From contig NZ_JOFQ01000039.1 of the NCBI RefSeq assembly GCF_000718305.1, positions 1 to 30,430 on the forward strand: 30,430 nt of DNA. Direction: 5' to 3'. Source of the stretch: Streptomyces niger (GTDB lineage: Bacteria; Actinomycetota; Actinomycetes; Streptomycetales; Streptomycetaceae). The notes below the pieces were generated by a model. That model was not told the DNA's origin and made no database searches. It saw only the letters and a program-made list of their open reading frames with translations. Shown one piece after another: positions 14,656-22,860 of this stretch. Within the stretch, counting starts at the first letter, position 1; the number at the start of each line of letters is the position of its first letter. A program made the position numbers and the translations under genes.

Positions 14656-16827
14656 TCAGCGCTGTTCCTCCTGCGTGTCGCCCTCGGCGGGCGAAAAAGC
14701 TTCGGGCACCGCACCTCGTGACCGGATTTCGTCCACGACGGGCCGGGCCCGCCCGCTCGCCGGGCGGAATTCCGACGGCTTTCCCGTCGGTACCGCCGGG
14801 CCCTCGCTCTCGGTCAGCCAGCGGCGGAAGACGTGGTGGACCCGCTCGGCGCCGACCAGCTCCGCGCCCTCCCCCACCGGCGGCGTGAGCTCCTGGGGCC
14901 AGAGGAGGAAGGGGTGGGACTGCGGTCCGCCGAGGCCGCCGTGCGAGCCGATCTGCTCTTCGAAGGCGTGCACCTCGCCCGTCTCCGGGTCGACGGAGGA
15001 GTTGATCATGATGTCGGCGACGTGCGGGAAGCCGTCGGTCCGGCGTACCGCGTCCGCCGCGCCCGGCCCGAACGGCGCCAGCGGGTCCTCGCCGACGACC
15101 AGCCCGCTGTCGAGGTGGTGGGCGCCGCCGCGCGGGCCGAGCACCACCGCGCCGTGCTCCTCCGACCGGACGAGCAGGAAGCCGATGCCGGGGTGCTCGG
15201 CCAGGGTGCTGAGCAGGGCGGGGTTGCGCCGGTCGATCTGTTCGCGGGTCGCCCGACCCGGTATCGACGGGAAGGAGACCAGGCCCAGGTTCCCCGAGGC
15301 CAGCACGATCGGCTCGGCGGCCCGCCGGGCCCGCCGGGTGGTCTCCTCCGGTTCCTCCTCGGGGCGGCGGAGCGCGGCGCGCGCGGTGTTCCGGGCCTCG
15401 GCGCCGGTGGGACTGCGGCGCGCCCGCCGCGGTACGGGCAGCCCGCAGCCGGCCCGCACCAGGTCCTCCAGCGTCAGCCCGTACCGCCCGGCGAAGGTCT
15501 CGCCCGGGCTCTGGCCGTGGTCGGAGAGGAGCACGATGCGGTACGGGCGCGGCGCGTGTCGGGCGACCTTGGCGATCAGCGCGAGCGAGCGGTCCAGCCG
15601 CTCCAGCACCAGCCGGGCGTCCCGGCCGGTGGGCCCCGAGTGGTGCGCGACCTCGTCGTACGCCACCAGGTCGGCGTAGATGGCGGTACGGCCCACCAAC
15701 ATGTCACCGATCACCGCGGCGACCACCACGTCCCGCTCCACGACGGTCGCGAAGGCCCGGACGAAGGGGTAGAGGCCGCCGCGCTTGACCCGGGGCCCGG
15801 TACCGCGGAAGCGGGCCCGCAGCGCCTGGCCGATCTCGCGGCACACCTCGGCCACGAAGGAGGCGGCGGTGCGGGTGGCGTTCGCCGGGTCGGAGAAGTA
15901 CGCGAAGTAGCCGGCCCGGGAGCGGTTGTACCGGCCGCGCCGGGCGGCGACCGAGAGGACCAGCGCGAGCTGCGCCGCGCCGCCGCTGAAGAGGTTGCCG
16001 CGGCTGGCGCCGTCCACGGTGAGCAGGCCGCCGTCGCCGGTCCTGAGCATCGCCCGGCGCTGCAGCTCGGCGGCGCTGGTGGGCCGGTTGCTGACGACGA
16101 CGTCGCCGGTCTCCTTCTCGTACCAGCGGAAGGCCGGCAGGTCGTGGTTGGTGCCGTGCAGGATGCCGAGCTGGCTGGCGCCGGTCTGGCTGGACCAGTC
16201 GGTACGCCAGGGGGTGAGCGTGTGGGTCGTGCCGGCCCAGGCGGCGACGGTGGGCATGAGCGGGTCGGGGCCGGCCAGCGCGTCGGCGAGCACGTCGTGG
16301 CCGACGCCGTCGAGCTGGAGGAAGACCGTGCCGGGCGGGGCGCCCGCCGGGTCGGGCAGCACGGCCCGGCGCCGCCGGAGGGCGAGCCGGGCCAGCCGCC
16401 TGCGGTACGCGTCGTCGTCGCCGACGGCGAGCGCCGCGCCGGTCGCGGAGGAGACCGCCGACATCACGGCGGCGACCACCACCGCGGTCTCCGGGGAGGC
16501 GGCGCCGCGCCCGTCGGGGATCAGCCAGAGCGCGATCAGCAGCAGCGAGCCGTTGAGCGCGAAGACCAGCAGGCCGAGGACGAGCGCGGGCACCAGCAGC
16601 AGGGTGCGGACGAGCACCGGCCACACCAGCGCGCCGAGCAGGCCGTAGACGCCGGCGGCGAGGGCGGCGGTGACGGCGATGCGGGTGGCGCTGTCGCCGT
16701 CCGCCGACTGCAGCCGGAAGTCGGGCAGCGCACCGGCCAGCACGAGCATGGCGACGGTCGAGACCGCCCAGACCGCGATCACCCGCAACAGGGCACCGCC
16801 CGCGCTCCGCCATCGGGGACGCCGCAC
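14656..16827 (-). CDS. Membrane phosphodiesterase: holin-like segment fused to alkaline phosphatase superfamily domain
   Basis: This is a 723-residue protein. Residues 10-135 contain four hydrophobic segments like those of the phage holin IV/Mycobacterium-type membrane family. From about residue 166 an alkaline phosphatase/nucleotide pyrophosphatase superfamily domain begins, with metal ligands recognisable in VFLQLDGVGHDVL, SSQTGASQLGIL, IYADLVAYDEVAHHSG, LLSDHGQSPGETF and SHGGLGGPQSHPFLL. The catalytic part probably lies on the outer face and cleaves a phosphodiester or phosphomonoester. The GTG at 16827 has GAAAGG about 10 bases upstream. It is a standalone gene between the permease and a divergent acetyltransferase gene. 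The fusion is recurrent in Streptomyces, but the substrate is unknown to me. Confidence 0.88.
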   Translation of the reverse strand: MRRPRWRSAGGALLRVIAVWAVSTVAMLVLAGALPDFRLQSADGDSATRIAVTAALAAGVYGLLGALVWPVLVRTLLLVPALVLGLLVFALNGSLLLIALWLIPDGRGAASPETAVVVAAVMSAVSSATGAALAVGDDDAYRRRLARLALRRRRAVLPDPAGAPPGTVFLQLDGVGHDVLADALAGPDPLMPTVAAWAGTTHTLTPWRTDWSSQTGASQLGILHGTNHDLPAFRWYEKETGDVVVSNRPTSAAELQRRAMLRTGDGGLLTVDGASRGNLFSGGAAQLALVLSVAARRGRYNRSRAGYFAYFSDPANATRTAASFVAEVCREIGQALRARFRGTGPRVKRGGLYPFVRAFATVVERDVVVAAVIGDMLVGRTAIYADLVAYDEVAHHSGPTGRDARLVLERLDRSLALIAKVARHAPRPYRIVLLSDHGQSPGETFAGRYGLTLEDLVRAGCGLPVPRRARRSPTGAEARNTARAALRRPEEEPEETTRRARRAAEPIVLASGNLGLVSFPSIPGRATREQIDRRNPALLSTLAEHPGIGFLLVRSEEHGAVVLGPRGGAHHLDSGLVVGEDPLAPFGPGAADAVRRTDGFPHVADIMINSSVDPETGEVHAFEEQIGSHGGLGGPQSHPFLLWPQELTPPVGEGAELVGAERVHHVFRRWLTESEGPAVPTGKPSEFRPASGRARPVVDEIRSRGAVPEAFSPAEGDTQEEQR

Positions 16828-17026
16828 TGCGCACTCACCTTTCCGCTCACGTCCGGTACGGGGTGTCCGGTACGCGCCTCAGCGTGCCACACCGGCAGGA
16901 GGGACCGGATCGCGGCGTTACGTCCCGGGTGCGCATCGGGCATGAGGACGGTGACGGCAGCCGGGGGCGGCCCCCGGGCTCCCCTCCACCCGGCGGTCCT
17001 GTGGACCGGATTTGGCAGGATGAGGC

Positions 17027-17569
17027 GTGATCACTTTGCATACGCAGCGGCTCGTGCTGCGCCGCTGGCTCCCCGGAGACCTTGAGCCGATGGCGGCCGT
17101 GAACGCCGATCCCGACGTCATGCGCTGGATCGGGAGCGGCGCGACGCGCAGCCTGACGCAGACCGCCTCCGGGATCTCCTCCTGGGAGCAGGAGTGGGAC
17201 ATCGAGGGGTTCGGGCTGTTCGCGGTGGAGCTGCGGGACTCGGGGGAGCTGGCGGGGTTCACCGGGCTGTCGGTGCCGCACTTCCTGCCGGAGGTGCTGC
17301 CCGCCGTGGAGATCGGCTGGCGGCTGGGGCGGCCGTACTGGGGCCGGGGCATCGCCACGGAGGCGGCGCGCGCCGCGCTGGACTACGGCTTCGGCGAGCG
17401 CGGCCTGGAGCGGGTCATCAGCATCGCGCAGCGCGGCAACGACGCCTCCGAGCGGATCATGCGGAAGCTGGGCATGCGCCCGGACCGCGAGACGGTCGAC
17501 CCCACCTGTGGCCGGGCGGTCCGCGTGTACGTCATCGACGCCCCTGGCGCGGAGCGCCGGCCGGGGTGA
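17027..17569 (+). CDS. GNAT-family N-acetyltransferase (RimJ/RimL-like)
   Basis: This 180-residue protein starts at GTG 17027, with AGGATGAGG upstream. TQRLVLRRWLPGDLEPM at the N-terminus and EIGWRLGRPYWGRGIATEAARAAL in the middle are typical of the RimJ/RimL acetyltransferase branch, the latter containing the acetyl-CoA pyrophosphate-binding R/Q-x-x-G-x-G/A-type loop (GRGIATEA). RVISIAQRGNDASERIMRKLGM follows, the conserved N-x-x-S-x-x-x-x-x-K-x-G segment. The substrate is unknown: a protein N-terminus, an amine or an antibiotic. It heads a run with the MBL hydrolase (60-bp gap) and a DedA protein. Confidence 0.9.
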   Translation: MITLHTQRLVLRRWLPGDLEPMAAVNADPDVMRWIGSGATRSLTQTASGISSWEQEWDIEGFGLFAVELRDSGELAGFTGLSVPHFLPEVLPAVEIGWRLGRPYWGRGIATEAARAALDYGFGERGLERVISIAQRGNDASERIMRKLGMRPDRETVDPTCGRAVRVYVIDAPGAERRPG

Positions 17570-17629
17570 GGGCTACGCTCGGAGGAGCAGACGGAACGCG
17601 TGCGGACGAGTGAGCCGGGGAGGTCTTCG

Positions 17630-18412
17630 GTGCCGGTGGAGGTCACCTGGTGGGGGCATGCCACCACGACGGTCGAGGACTCCGGCGTCCGGCTGCTGAC
17701 CGATCCGCTCTTCGTCCGGCGCCTGGCGCACCTGCGGCGCCGGCGCGGCGCCGTACCGGACGGCCGCGCCGCGGTGGCCGACGCCGTGCTCATCTCCCAC
17801 CTGCACTCCGACCACCTCCACCTGCCCTCGCTCGCCCGGCTCGCGCCCGGCACCCGGCTGATCGTGCCGCGCGGCGCGCCGGCCGCGCTGCCGGGGCTGC
17901 GCCGGACCGTGGCCGACCGCGAGCTGCCCATGACGGAGCTGGGTCCCGGCGACGAGACGACGGTCGGCCGGCTGACCGTGCGGGCGGTGCACGCGGAGCA
18001 CGACGGCCGGCGGCTGCCGTACGGGCCGCACCGCGTGCCGGCGCTCGGCTACGTGATCCAGGGCTCGGCCACGACGTACTTCGCGGGGGACACCGGGCTG
18101 TACGACGGCATGGCGGACGAGGTCGGGAAGTGTGACGTGGCGCTGCTGCCGGTGGGCGGCTGGGGCCCGTTCCTCGGGCACGGGCACCTGGACGCGCGCC
18201 GGGCGGCGGAGGCGGCGGCCCGACTGGCGCCGGGCGACGCGGTGCCGGTGCACTACGGCACGTACTGGCCGATCGGCATGGACGCCGTACGGCCGCACGA
18301 ATTCCACGCCCCCGGCTCCGAGTTCGTCCGCCAGTCGGCGCTACGGGCCCCCGAGGTGACGGTGCATCAGCTGGAGCACGGCGCTTCCGTGCGGCTGGCG
18401 GCGGACCGGTGA
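17630..18412 (+). CDS. Metallo-beta-lactamase-fold hydrolase (UlaG/NAPE-PLD-like)
   Basis: This MBL-fold hydrolase has about 260 residues. VEVTWWGHATTTVEDSG opens the fold. The metal motif HxHxDH appears as SHLHSDHLH, followed by GDTGLYDGM (bridging Asp) and PVHYGTYWPI (last His). The branch includes lactonases and phospholipase D-like enzymes. I choose GTG 17630, which has GGGGAGG six bases upstream and begins the conserved domain at once. GTG 17600 is an alternative that adds 10 residues and has GGAGGAG farther away. Its TGA overlaps the GTG of the DedA gene, so the two are translationally coupled. The substrate could be a membrane-derived lipid or lactone, but this is inference. Confidence 0.88.
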   Translation: MPVEVTWWGHATTTVEDSGVRLLTDPLFVRRLAHLRRRRGAVPDGRAAVADAVLISHLHSDHLHLPSLARLAPGTRLIVPRGAPAALPGLRRTVADRELPMTELGPGDETTVGRLTVRAVHAEHDGRRLPYGPHRVPALGYVIQGSATTYFAGDTGLYDGMADEVGKCDVALLPVGGWGPFLGHGHLDARRAAEAAARLAPGDAVPVHYGTYWPIGMDAVRPHEFHAPGSEFVRQSALRAPEVTVHQLEHGASVRLAADR

Positions 18413-19092
18413 ACGCTTTCCCGGCATCCGAGCCCCTTGCCGAACTGGCCGCACAGGCGCCGCGGTGGACGGAGCAACTGGCGGCTGTCGTCCCGCCGGA
18501 GAGCACCCAGCAGGCGGCCGGCTACCCCTCCCTCTTCGTGCTGGTGGTCCTCGGCTCGCTGGTCCCGGTCGTCCCGACGGGCGCACTGGTCAGCTCCGCC
18601 GCCGCGGTCGCCTTCCACCACACCGCGCCGTTCTCGCTGCTGCTGGTCTTCCTCGTCGCCTCGGCTGCCGCGTTCCTCGGCGACCTGGGGCTGTACTGGC
18701 TGGGGGCGCGCGGGGTGCGCTCGAAGAACGGCTCGCGCTGGCTGGAGCGGCTGCGCGAACGGTCGGCCCCGGAGCGGCTGGAGCAGGCCAGGACCCGGCT
18801 GGAGGAGCACGGCGTCCAGGTGCTCGTGCTGTCCCGGCTGGTCCCGGCCGGGCGCATTCCCATCATGCTGGCCTGCCTGCTGGCGAGGCAGCCCGTCCGC
18901 TGGTTCGCCCGCGGCGACCTGCCGGCCTGCCTGGCCTGGGCGGCGACGTACCAGCTCATCGGCATACTGGGCGGCTCACTGTTCAGCGAGCCGTGGCAGG
19001 GCGTGGCCGCAGCGGTGGGCCTGACGGTCCTGCTCAGTGCCGCGCCGGCGGCCTGGCGCCGGATCCGCAAGCCGCACGACCGGACCTCCTGA
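18409..19092 (+). CDS. DedA/VTT-domain membrane protein
   Basis: This 227-residue membrane protein starts at GTG 18409, overlapping the stop of the hydrolase gene by four bases (GTGA). After a 35-residue hydrophilic leader come LFVLVVLGSLVPVVPTGALV and SAAAFLGDLGLYWLGARG, the re-entrant-type segments of the DedA/VTT family. The conserved LEEHGVQVLVLSRLVPAGRI and further C-terminal membrane helices follow. DedA proteins flip phospholipids or undecaprenyl phosphate, or maintain membrane potential. Coupling to an MBL hydrolase suggests a joint role in membrane lipid metabolism or repair. It ends 8 bases from the convergent aminotransferase-like gene. Confidence 0.88.
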   Translation: MNAFPASEPLAELAAQAPRWTEQLAAVVPPESTQQAAGYPSLFVLVVLGSLVPVVPTGALVSSAAAVAFHHTAPFSLLLVFLVASAAAFLGDLGLYWLGARGVRSKNGSRWLERLRERSAPERLEQARTRLEEHGVQVLVLSRLVPAGRIPIMLACLLARQPVRWFARGDLPACLAWAATYQLIGILGGSLFSEPWQGVAAAVGLTVLLSAAPAAWRRIRKPHDRTS

Positions 19093-19099
19093 CGCCCGG

Positions 19100-20311
19100 T
19101 CAGCCGCCCGCCGCGGACCCTCCCCCCGACCGCAGTACGGCGGCCAGCTCCGCCAACGACTCGGCGACGGAGGGGACTTCGAGCGGGTCGGGGGCGGCCA
19201 GCAGGCGCCGGCGGCGGTCGGCCTCCGGGGCGAGCAGCGCCTCGGTGCTCAGCCGGACGCGCAGCGCCTTGGGATCGTCGCCGAAGCGGTGCCCGCCGCG
19301 GGCCGCCCAGGGCGCCAGCGCCTGCTCCAGCGCGACCGGTCCCGTCACGCCGCGAGCGGCGAACGCGGGCCGCAGCGGTTCGAGGTCGGCGTAGAGGTGG
19401 TTCCCGGCGTGCGGCGGCCGGCACACGGCGCCGGCCTCGGTGACCGTGCGGTGCAGCCCGGCGGCCAGCCGGCCGTGCAGCAGGGCCGCCGCCGCGGTCC
19501 GCTCCCGTACGGTGGCCGGCTCGGTGAGCGCGTGGCCGACGGCGGCGGCGAGCGGGCCCGACAGCGGGGACGAGAGCCCGGACAGGGCGGCGAGCACCGC
19601 GGCGCACAGGGCCTCGCCGGGGCCGGTGTCGGGAAAGCGGGCGAGCCCGGCGGGCCAGGAGGCGGGCACGAGCGTGACCCGCAGGTCGGCGAGGACGACG
19701 ACGCTGCCGGGCAGCATCTCGGCGGGGCTGAGCACCACCGTGTCGTGCGGGTCGTGCAGCAGGTCGCGGCGGGTCTCGTCGCTGACGATCCACAGTCCCT
19801 CGCCGGTCGCCGCCTCGCACACCTCGTGCAGCTGTTCCGGCGGCGGGCAGGTGCCGGTGGGGTCGTCGGCGACGGACAGCAGCAGCACCCGCGGATCGCC
19901 GCCGGCGTCCCGTGCCCGGTGCACGGCCTCCAGGAGCGTGAACGGGTCCGGTACGCCGCCGGATTCGACCGGTACCGGCGCCGGGTGCACGGCGCGGCCG
20001 AGCAGCCGGGCCTGCGGCGCGTACCACGCGGCGCACGGCCGGGGCACGACGAGGTCGCCGCCGGCCGCGGCGAGCAGCGCGAGCAGCAGGGCGGGCGCGC
20101 CGGGCCCGGCCAGCACGCGCTCGGGGGTGCTCCACAGTCCGCGGCGCTCGAAGTAGCCGCAGGCGGCGGTGCGCAGCGCCAGGGCGCCGCCGGGCGGTTC
20201 GGGCGCGGTGCGGCCGGCCGCGGCGGCGAGGTGCGCGGCCAGCTCCGGGAGGACGGGCAGCCCCATGGGCGGGTCCGGATCCGGCTGCGGCTCCGGGGCG
20301 CTCGGCTGCAT
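19100..20311 (-). CDS. Aminotransferase-like protein lacking the catalytic lysine
   Basis: This 403-residue protein has the fold type I aminotransferase layout: an N-terminal arm; LRTAACGYFERRGLWSTPERVL (substrate/helix region); the PLP-binding VADDPTGTCPPPEQL in place of NPTG; and SDETRRDLLHD in place of SDE-x-Y. Where the Schiff-base lysine should lie (SFSKxxxxxGxR in relatives) it reads SVVVLADLRVTLVPASW, with no Lys. The whole protein contains a single Lys (residue 348, in DPKALRVRLS). The ATG at 20311 has GGAGG five bases upstream. It either cannot do PLP catalysis or uses PLP in another way, perhaps as a regulator. Frame and codon use are normal, so this is not simple decay. Confidence 0.8.
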   Translation of the reverse strand: MQPSAPEPQPDPDPPMGLPVLPELAAHLAAAAGRTAPEPPGGALALRTAACGYFERRGLWSTPERVLAGPGAPALLLALLAAAGGDLVVPRPCAAWYAPQARLLGRAVHPAPVPVESGGVPDPFTLLEAVHRARDAGGDPRVLLLSVADDPTGTCPPPEQLHEVCEAATGEGLWIVSDETRRDLLHDPHDTVVLSPAEMLPGSVVVLADLRVTLVPASWPAGLARFPDTGPGEALCAAVLAALSGLSSPLSGPLAAAVGHALTEPATVRERTAAAALLHGRLAAGLHRTVTEAGAVCRPPHAGNHLYADLEPLRPAFAARGVTGPVALEQALAPWAARGGHRFGDDPKALRVRLSTEALLAPEADRRRRLLAAPDPLEVPSVAESLAELAAVLRSGGGSAAGG

Positions 20312-20433
20312 CCGTACCTCCACTCTCCACGGCGGGTCGTCGGGTCCGCGCGGTGCACGGGCCGCGACCACCCTCGCAGATCGGGGAGGTGCCGGGCGGG
20401 ACGACACGTCACCGCCGGGGCCCCGGGCCGCCG

Positions 20434-21168
20434 TCAGCGCGTGCTGCGCTCCTCGCGCAGCATCCGCAGCTCCCGCTCCAGGCCGCGGCCGCGGGTCCGG
20501 ACGACGCCTTCGGCGAGGTCGTGCAGCTTGCGGTTGGTCCGCTGGGAGAGCCGGCGCAGCATGGTGAACGCGTCGTCCGCGTCGCAGCCCAGGACGTACA
20601 TCATGATGCCGCAGGCCTGGTCGATGACCGGGCGGGAGCGCAGCGCCGCGTCCAGCCGGCCGACCTCGGCCAGCGCCCGGCGGTAGTTGCGGTCGCGGGC
20701 CAGGCCGGTGGCGGCGAGGTCGCCGAGCGCCGCGGCCGCGCAGTCGCCGGCCTCGACGGTGAGGCCGGGCCGGAAGCCGTAGACCGTGACCGTGACCGCC
20801 AGCCCGTCGCGGAGGTAGGGCAGCGTGGTGCTGGAGCGTACGCCGGCCTCCAGCGCCTCGGTGCGGTAGGCGGGCCAGCGATCGTCGTGCAGCAGATCGT
20901 CGGAGGTGACGGGGTGCCCGGTGGCTAGGGCGGCCCGGATGGGCCCTTCACCGCTCTCCCACTGGACGCTGATCAGCGAGGACAGGTCGGGGTGGGTGAC
21001 GGCGGCGGGCGGATCGTCGGCCGCTTCGACGGTGGTGACGGTGGCCGTGGCTCCGCAGCTCTCGGGGGTGCACCGCGCGGCCACGTCGGCGAGGTTCGCG
21101 AGGCTCCGGGCGGACGAGCCCTGCGAGTCGCCGGGTTCGTCCACCGGGCAGAGGGTGTGGGTCACCAT
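20434..21168 (-). CDS. GAF-ANTAR transcription antitermination regulator
   Basis: This is a 244-residue protein. Residues 20-155 form a GAF sensor domain (ISVQWESGEGPIRAAL, then PVTSDDLLHDDRWPAY and TTLPYLRDGLAVTVTVYG). Residues 165-230 form an ANTAR RNA-binding domain of three helices (ALRSRPVIDQACGIMMYV, then ADDAFTMLRRLSQRTNRKLHDLAE). ANTAR proteins bind paired hairpins in nascent RNA and prevent termination. The start at ATG 21168 has a weak AGGGACTGACTAG leader. A candidate SigB-type promoter lies 100 bases upstream. It is divergent from the PAS-GAF gene, and together they may feed environmental signals to the neighbouring sigma factor. Confidence 0.9.
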   Translation of the reverse strand: MVTHTLCPVDEPGDSQGSSARSLANLADVAARCTPESCGATATVTTVEAADDPPAAVTHPDLSSLISVQWESGEGPIRAALATGHPVTSDDLLHDDRWPAYRTEALEAGVRSSTTLPYLRDGLAVTVTVYGFRPGLTVEAGDCAAAALGDLAATGLARDRNYRRALAEVGRLDAALRSRPVIDQACGIMMYVLGCDADDAFTMLRRLSQRTNRKLHDLAEGVVRTRGRGLERELRMLREERSTR

Positions 21169-21267
21169 TGCTAGTCAGTCCCTCGGTCGGTGCGTCGGGC
21201 AGGCGTCGCGGCGGAGCCGCCACAGCCGTCCCCGCATATGTCGGGGGCCCTGCCCGTAGGGGGTCGA

Positions 21268-21293
21268 ATGCCCGGCCCACGGGCGCGGAAAAC
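21268..21293 (-). promoter_or_regulatory. Candidate SigB-type promoter of the GAF-ANTAR gene
   Basis: On the minus strand it reads GTTT, 16 bases, then GGGCAT, against the known Streptomyces SigB consensus GNNT, 14-16 bases, GGGTAC/T. The fourth base of the -10 differs (C for T). A transcript would have a leader of roughly 90 bases. Confidence 0.4.
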
Positions 21294-21505
21294 GCCGGTA
21301 TCCCGTCGTTCGGGTCGTGTTCACCGCGCCCCGGCGCACCCGCCCCGGCCGCCTCTTCCGTATGTGCCCCCGGGACAGGTTCCGGCCCGGCGCCACCTCC
21401 GCTCCCTGGCCGATCACACGCCCGCGACCTGCTTCTTCTCCGAACGGCAGGGGGCCGTTCCGGACGTGCTGGGTTCTGAACGGGGCCGGTACCGGCCGGT
21501 CCGGA

Positions 21506-21511
21506 TACGGT
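21506..21511 (+). promoter_or_regulatory. -10 element of a probably leaderless PAS-GAF transcript
   Basis: TACGGT ends six bases before the ATG at 21518, the spacing typical of leaderless Streptomyces genes. There is no good -35. Confidence 0.35.
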
Positions 21512-21517
21512 GTGGGC

Positions 21518-22837
21518 ATGGCCGGGGTAGAGCAGTCAGCTGGCGGAGAGCTCGCCGACTTCCGCAAGCGGGTGGAGGAACTGCGGAGCGCGCGTACGCT
21601 CCCGTCGCAGGAGCAGCAGCCGACGCTGGACGCTGCGCTCTTCGAGCTGCAGCACGTCGTCGACGTACTGCTGCCGCGGTACGAGGGGCTGGCCGGAGCC
21701 GGCCGGAACAACCACTCGCGGGCGGGCACGGAGGAGCAGCAGCTGCTGCGCGCGCTGTTCCAGCGGACGCCGTGCGTCGTCGCGCTGCTGGACCCGGACA
21801 CGGTGGTACGCCGGCTGAACTTCGCGGGCACCATCCTGTTCGGCATGCGGTCGGGGTACGCCACCGGGCGCCCGCTCACCGGCTCGCTGGCCCCCGAGGT
21901 CCGGGCCGCCTTCCGGTCCCAGGTCGCCGCGGTGGCCCGCAACGAGGGCGACCGCAGCATGGTCGTCCGGCTGCTCCGCACGCCGGACGGGCCCGGGGAG
22001 CCGCTGCGCGCGACGATGACGGCGCTGCGCCCGCCGCAGGAGCCGGGGAACGCCGTCCTCACCGTCTTCCACACCGGAGGCGGCGCCTTCCCGGCGCACG
22101 AACTGCCGCCGGTGAACGGCACGCCACGCGCGGACGAACAGCAGGAGAACCGCGCGGTGGAGCTGCGCGACAGCACCCCGGCGCCGCCCGCGCAGCGCGC
22201 CGCGCCGTCCACCCGGCGGACGCCGGCCCCGCCCCGCCCGCTCTCCCGCGCACACCTCGCCGAGGTGACGCGGGGCGCGGAGCTGATGGACCTGCTGGAC
22301 GACACGACCACGGCGCTGCTGTCCGGCCCGCCGGCGGGGGTCGCGGCGGACGGCGAGCGACCGCCGGCCGCGGTGGAACGGGCCGCGCGCGAGCTGCACG
22401 GGCGGTTCGCCGACTGGGTGGTCCTGGACCAGAAGACCGCCGGCGCGGACGCCGAGCGGGACGGCCACGACGCGCTGTGCCGCACGCTGGTGCTCGGCCC
22501 TGAGGACAACGCGGACCTCGCGGCGGACCTGACCGGACAGGACCCGGCCGACTGCCCGCTCGTTGCGGACACCGCCCGTACCGGCAGCTCGGCCGTCCAG
22601 GTACGGCCGGACGACATGGCGGCCTTCGGACAGGACGCGGCGGGCACACCGCTGCTGGTGCGCGCCGCCGTCACGTCGCTGCTGTCCGTGCCGCTGCGCG
22701 AGCCGGGCGGTCCCGTACGGGGTGTGCTCACGCTCTTCCGTACGGGCACCCGGCGCGCGTTCAGTCTCGCCGAGGCCGGTGCCGTCGACCGGCTGTCGCG
22801 CCACCTGGGATTGGCGCTGCGCGACAACCGGCCCTGA
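21518..22837 (+). CDS. PAS-GAF sensor protein without output domain
   Basis: This is a 439-residue protein. An N-terminal helical region (residues 1-60, ELADFRKRVEELRSARTLP) precedes a PAS domain at about 75-185 (RALFQRTPCVVALLDPDTVVRRLN, then FRSQVAAVARNEGDRSM). A Pro/Ala-rich linker (200-250) is followed by a GAF domain at 255-435 (LMDLLDDTTTALL, then LLSVPLREPGGPVRGVLTLF). The protein ends right after the last GAF helix (HLGLALRDNRP). In many Streptomyces relatives a PP2C/SpoIIE phosphatase follows, but none is here, nor any kinase. It probably works by binding a partner. It converges on the SigB-type sigma gene across a small hairpin. Confidence 0.82.
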   Translation: MAGVEQSAGGELADFRKRVEELRSARTLPSQEQQPTLDAALFELQHVVDVLLPRYEGLAGAGRNNHSRAGTEEQQLLRALFQRTPCVVALLDPDTVVRRLNFAGTILFGMRSGYATGRPLTGSLAPEVRAAFRSQVAAVARNEGDRSMVVRLLRTPDGPGEPLRATMTALRPPQEPGNAVLTVFHTGGGAFPAHELPPVNGTPRADEQQENRAVELRDSTPAPPAQRAAPSTRRTPAPPRPLSRAHLAEVTRGAELMDLLDDTTTALLSGPPAGVAADGERPPAAVERAARELHGRFADWVVLDQKTAGADAERDGHDALCRTLVLGPEDNADLAADLTGQDPADCPLVADTARTGSSAVQVRPDDMAAFGQDAAGTPLLVRAAVTSLLSVPLREPGGPVRGVLTLFRTGTRRAFSLAEAGAVDRLSRHLGLALRDNRP

Positions 22838-22839
22838 GC

Positions 22840-22860
22840 ACCGGCCCCGGGTCCGCCGGT
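22840..22860. terminator. Bidirectional hairpin between PAS-GAF and sigma factor genes
   Basis: ACCGGC (22840-22845) pairs with GCCGGT (22855-22860) across a 9-nt loop. It lies exactly between the convergent stop codons. Confidence 0.45.

Larger units (their letters stand above)
21169..21517. other. Divergent promoter region between GAF-ANTAR and PAS-GAF genes
   Basis: No gene is apparent. It carries a candidate SigB-type promoter for the GAF-ANTAR gene (21268-21293, minus strand) and a -10-like element directly before the PAS-GAF start. Several GC-rich palindromes occur (GGTACCGGCC near 21489), which may be operators or just composition. Confidence 0.45.

Noticed and set aside
12537..14888. 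A 783-codon open frame on the plus strand
   Set aside because: It is antisense to the dehydroquinase and permease genes, with Gly/Asp/Glu/Arg-rich composition and no domain.
14833..17085. A 750-codon open frame on the plus strand
   Set aside because: It is antisense to the holin-phosphodiesterase gene. The composition is typical of the mirrored frame, and no motif was found.
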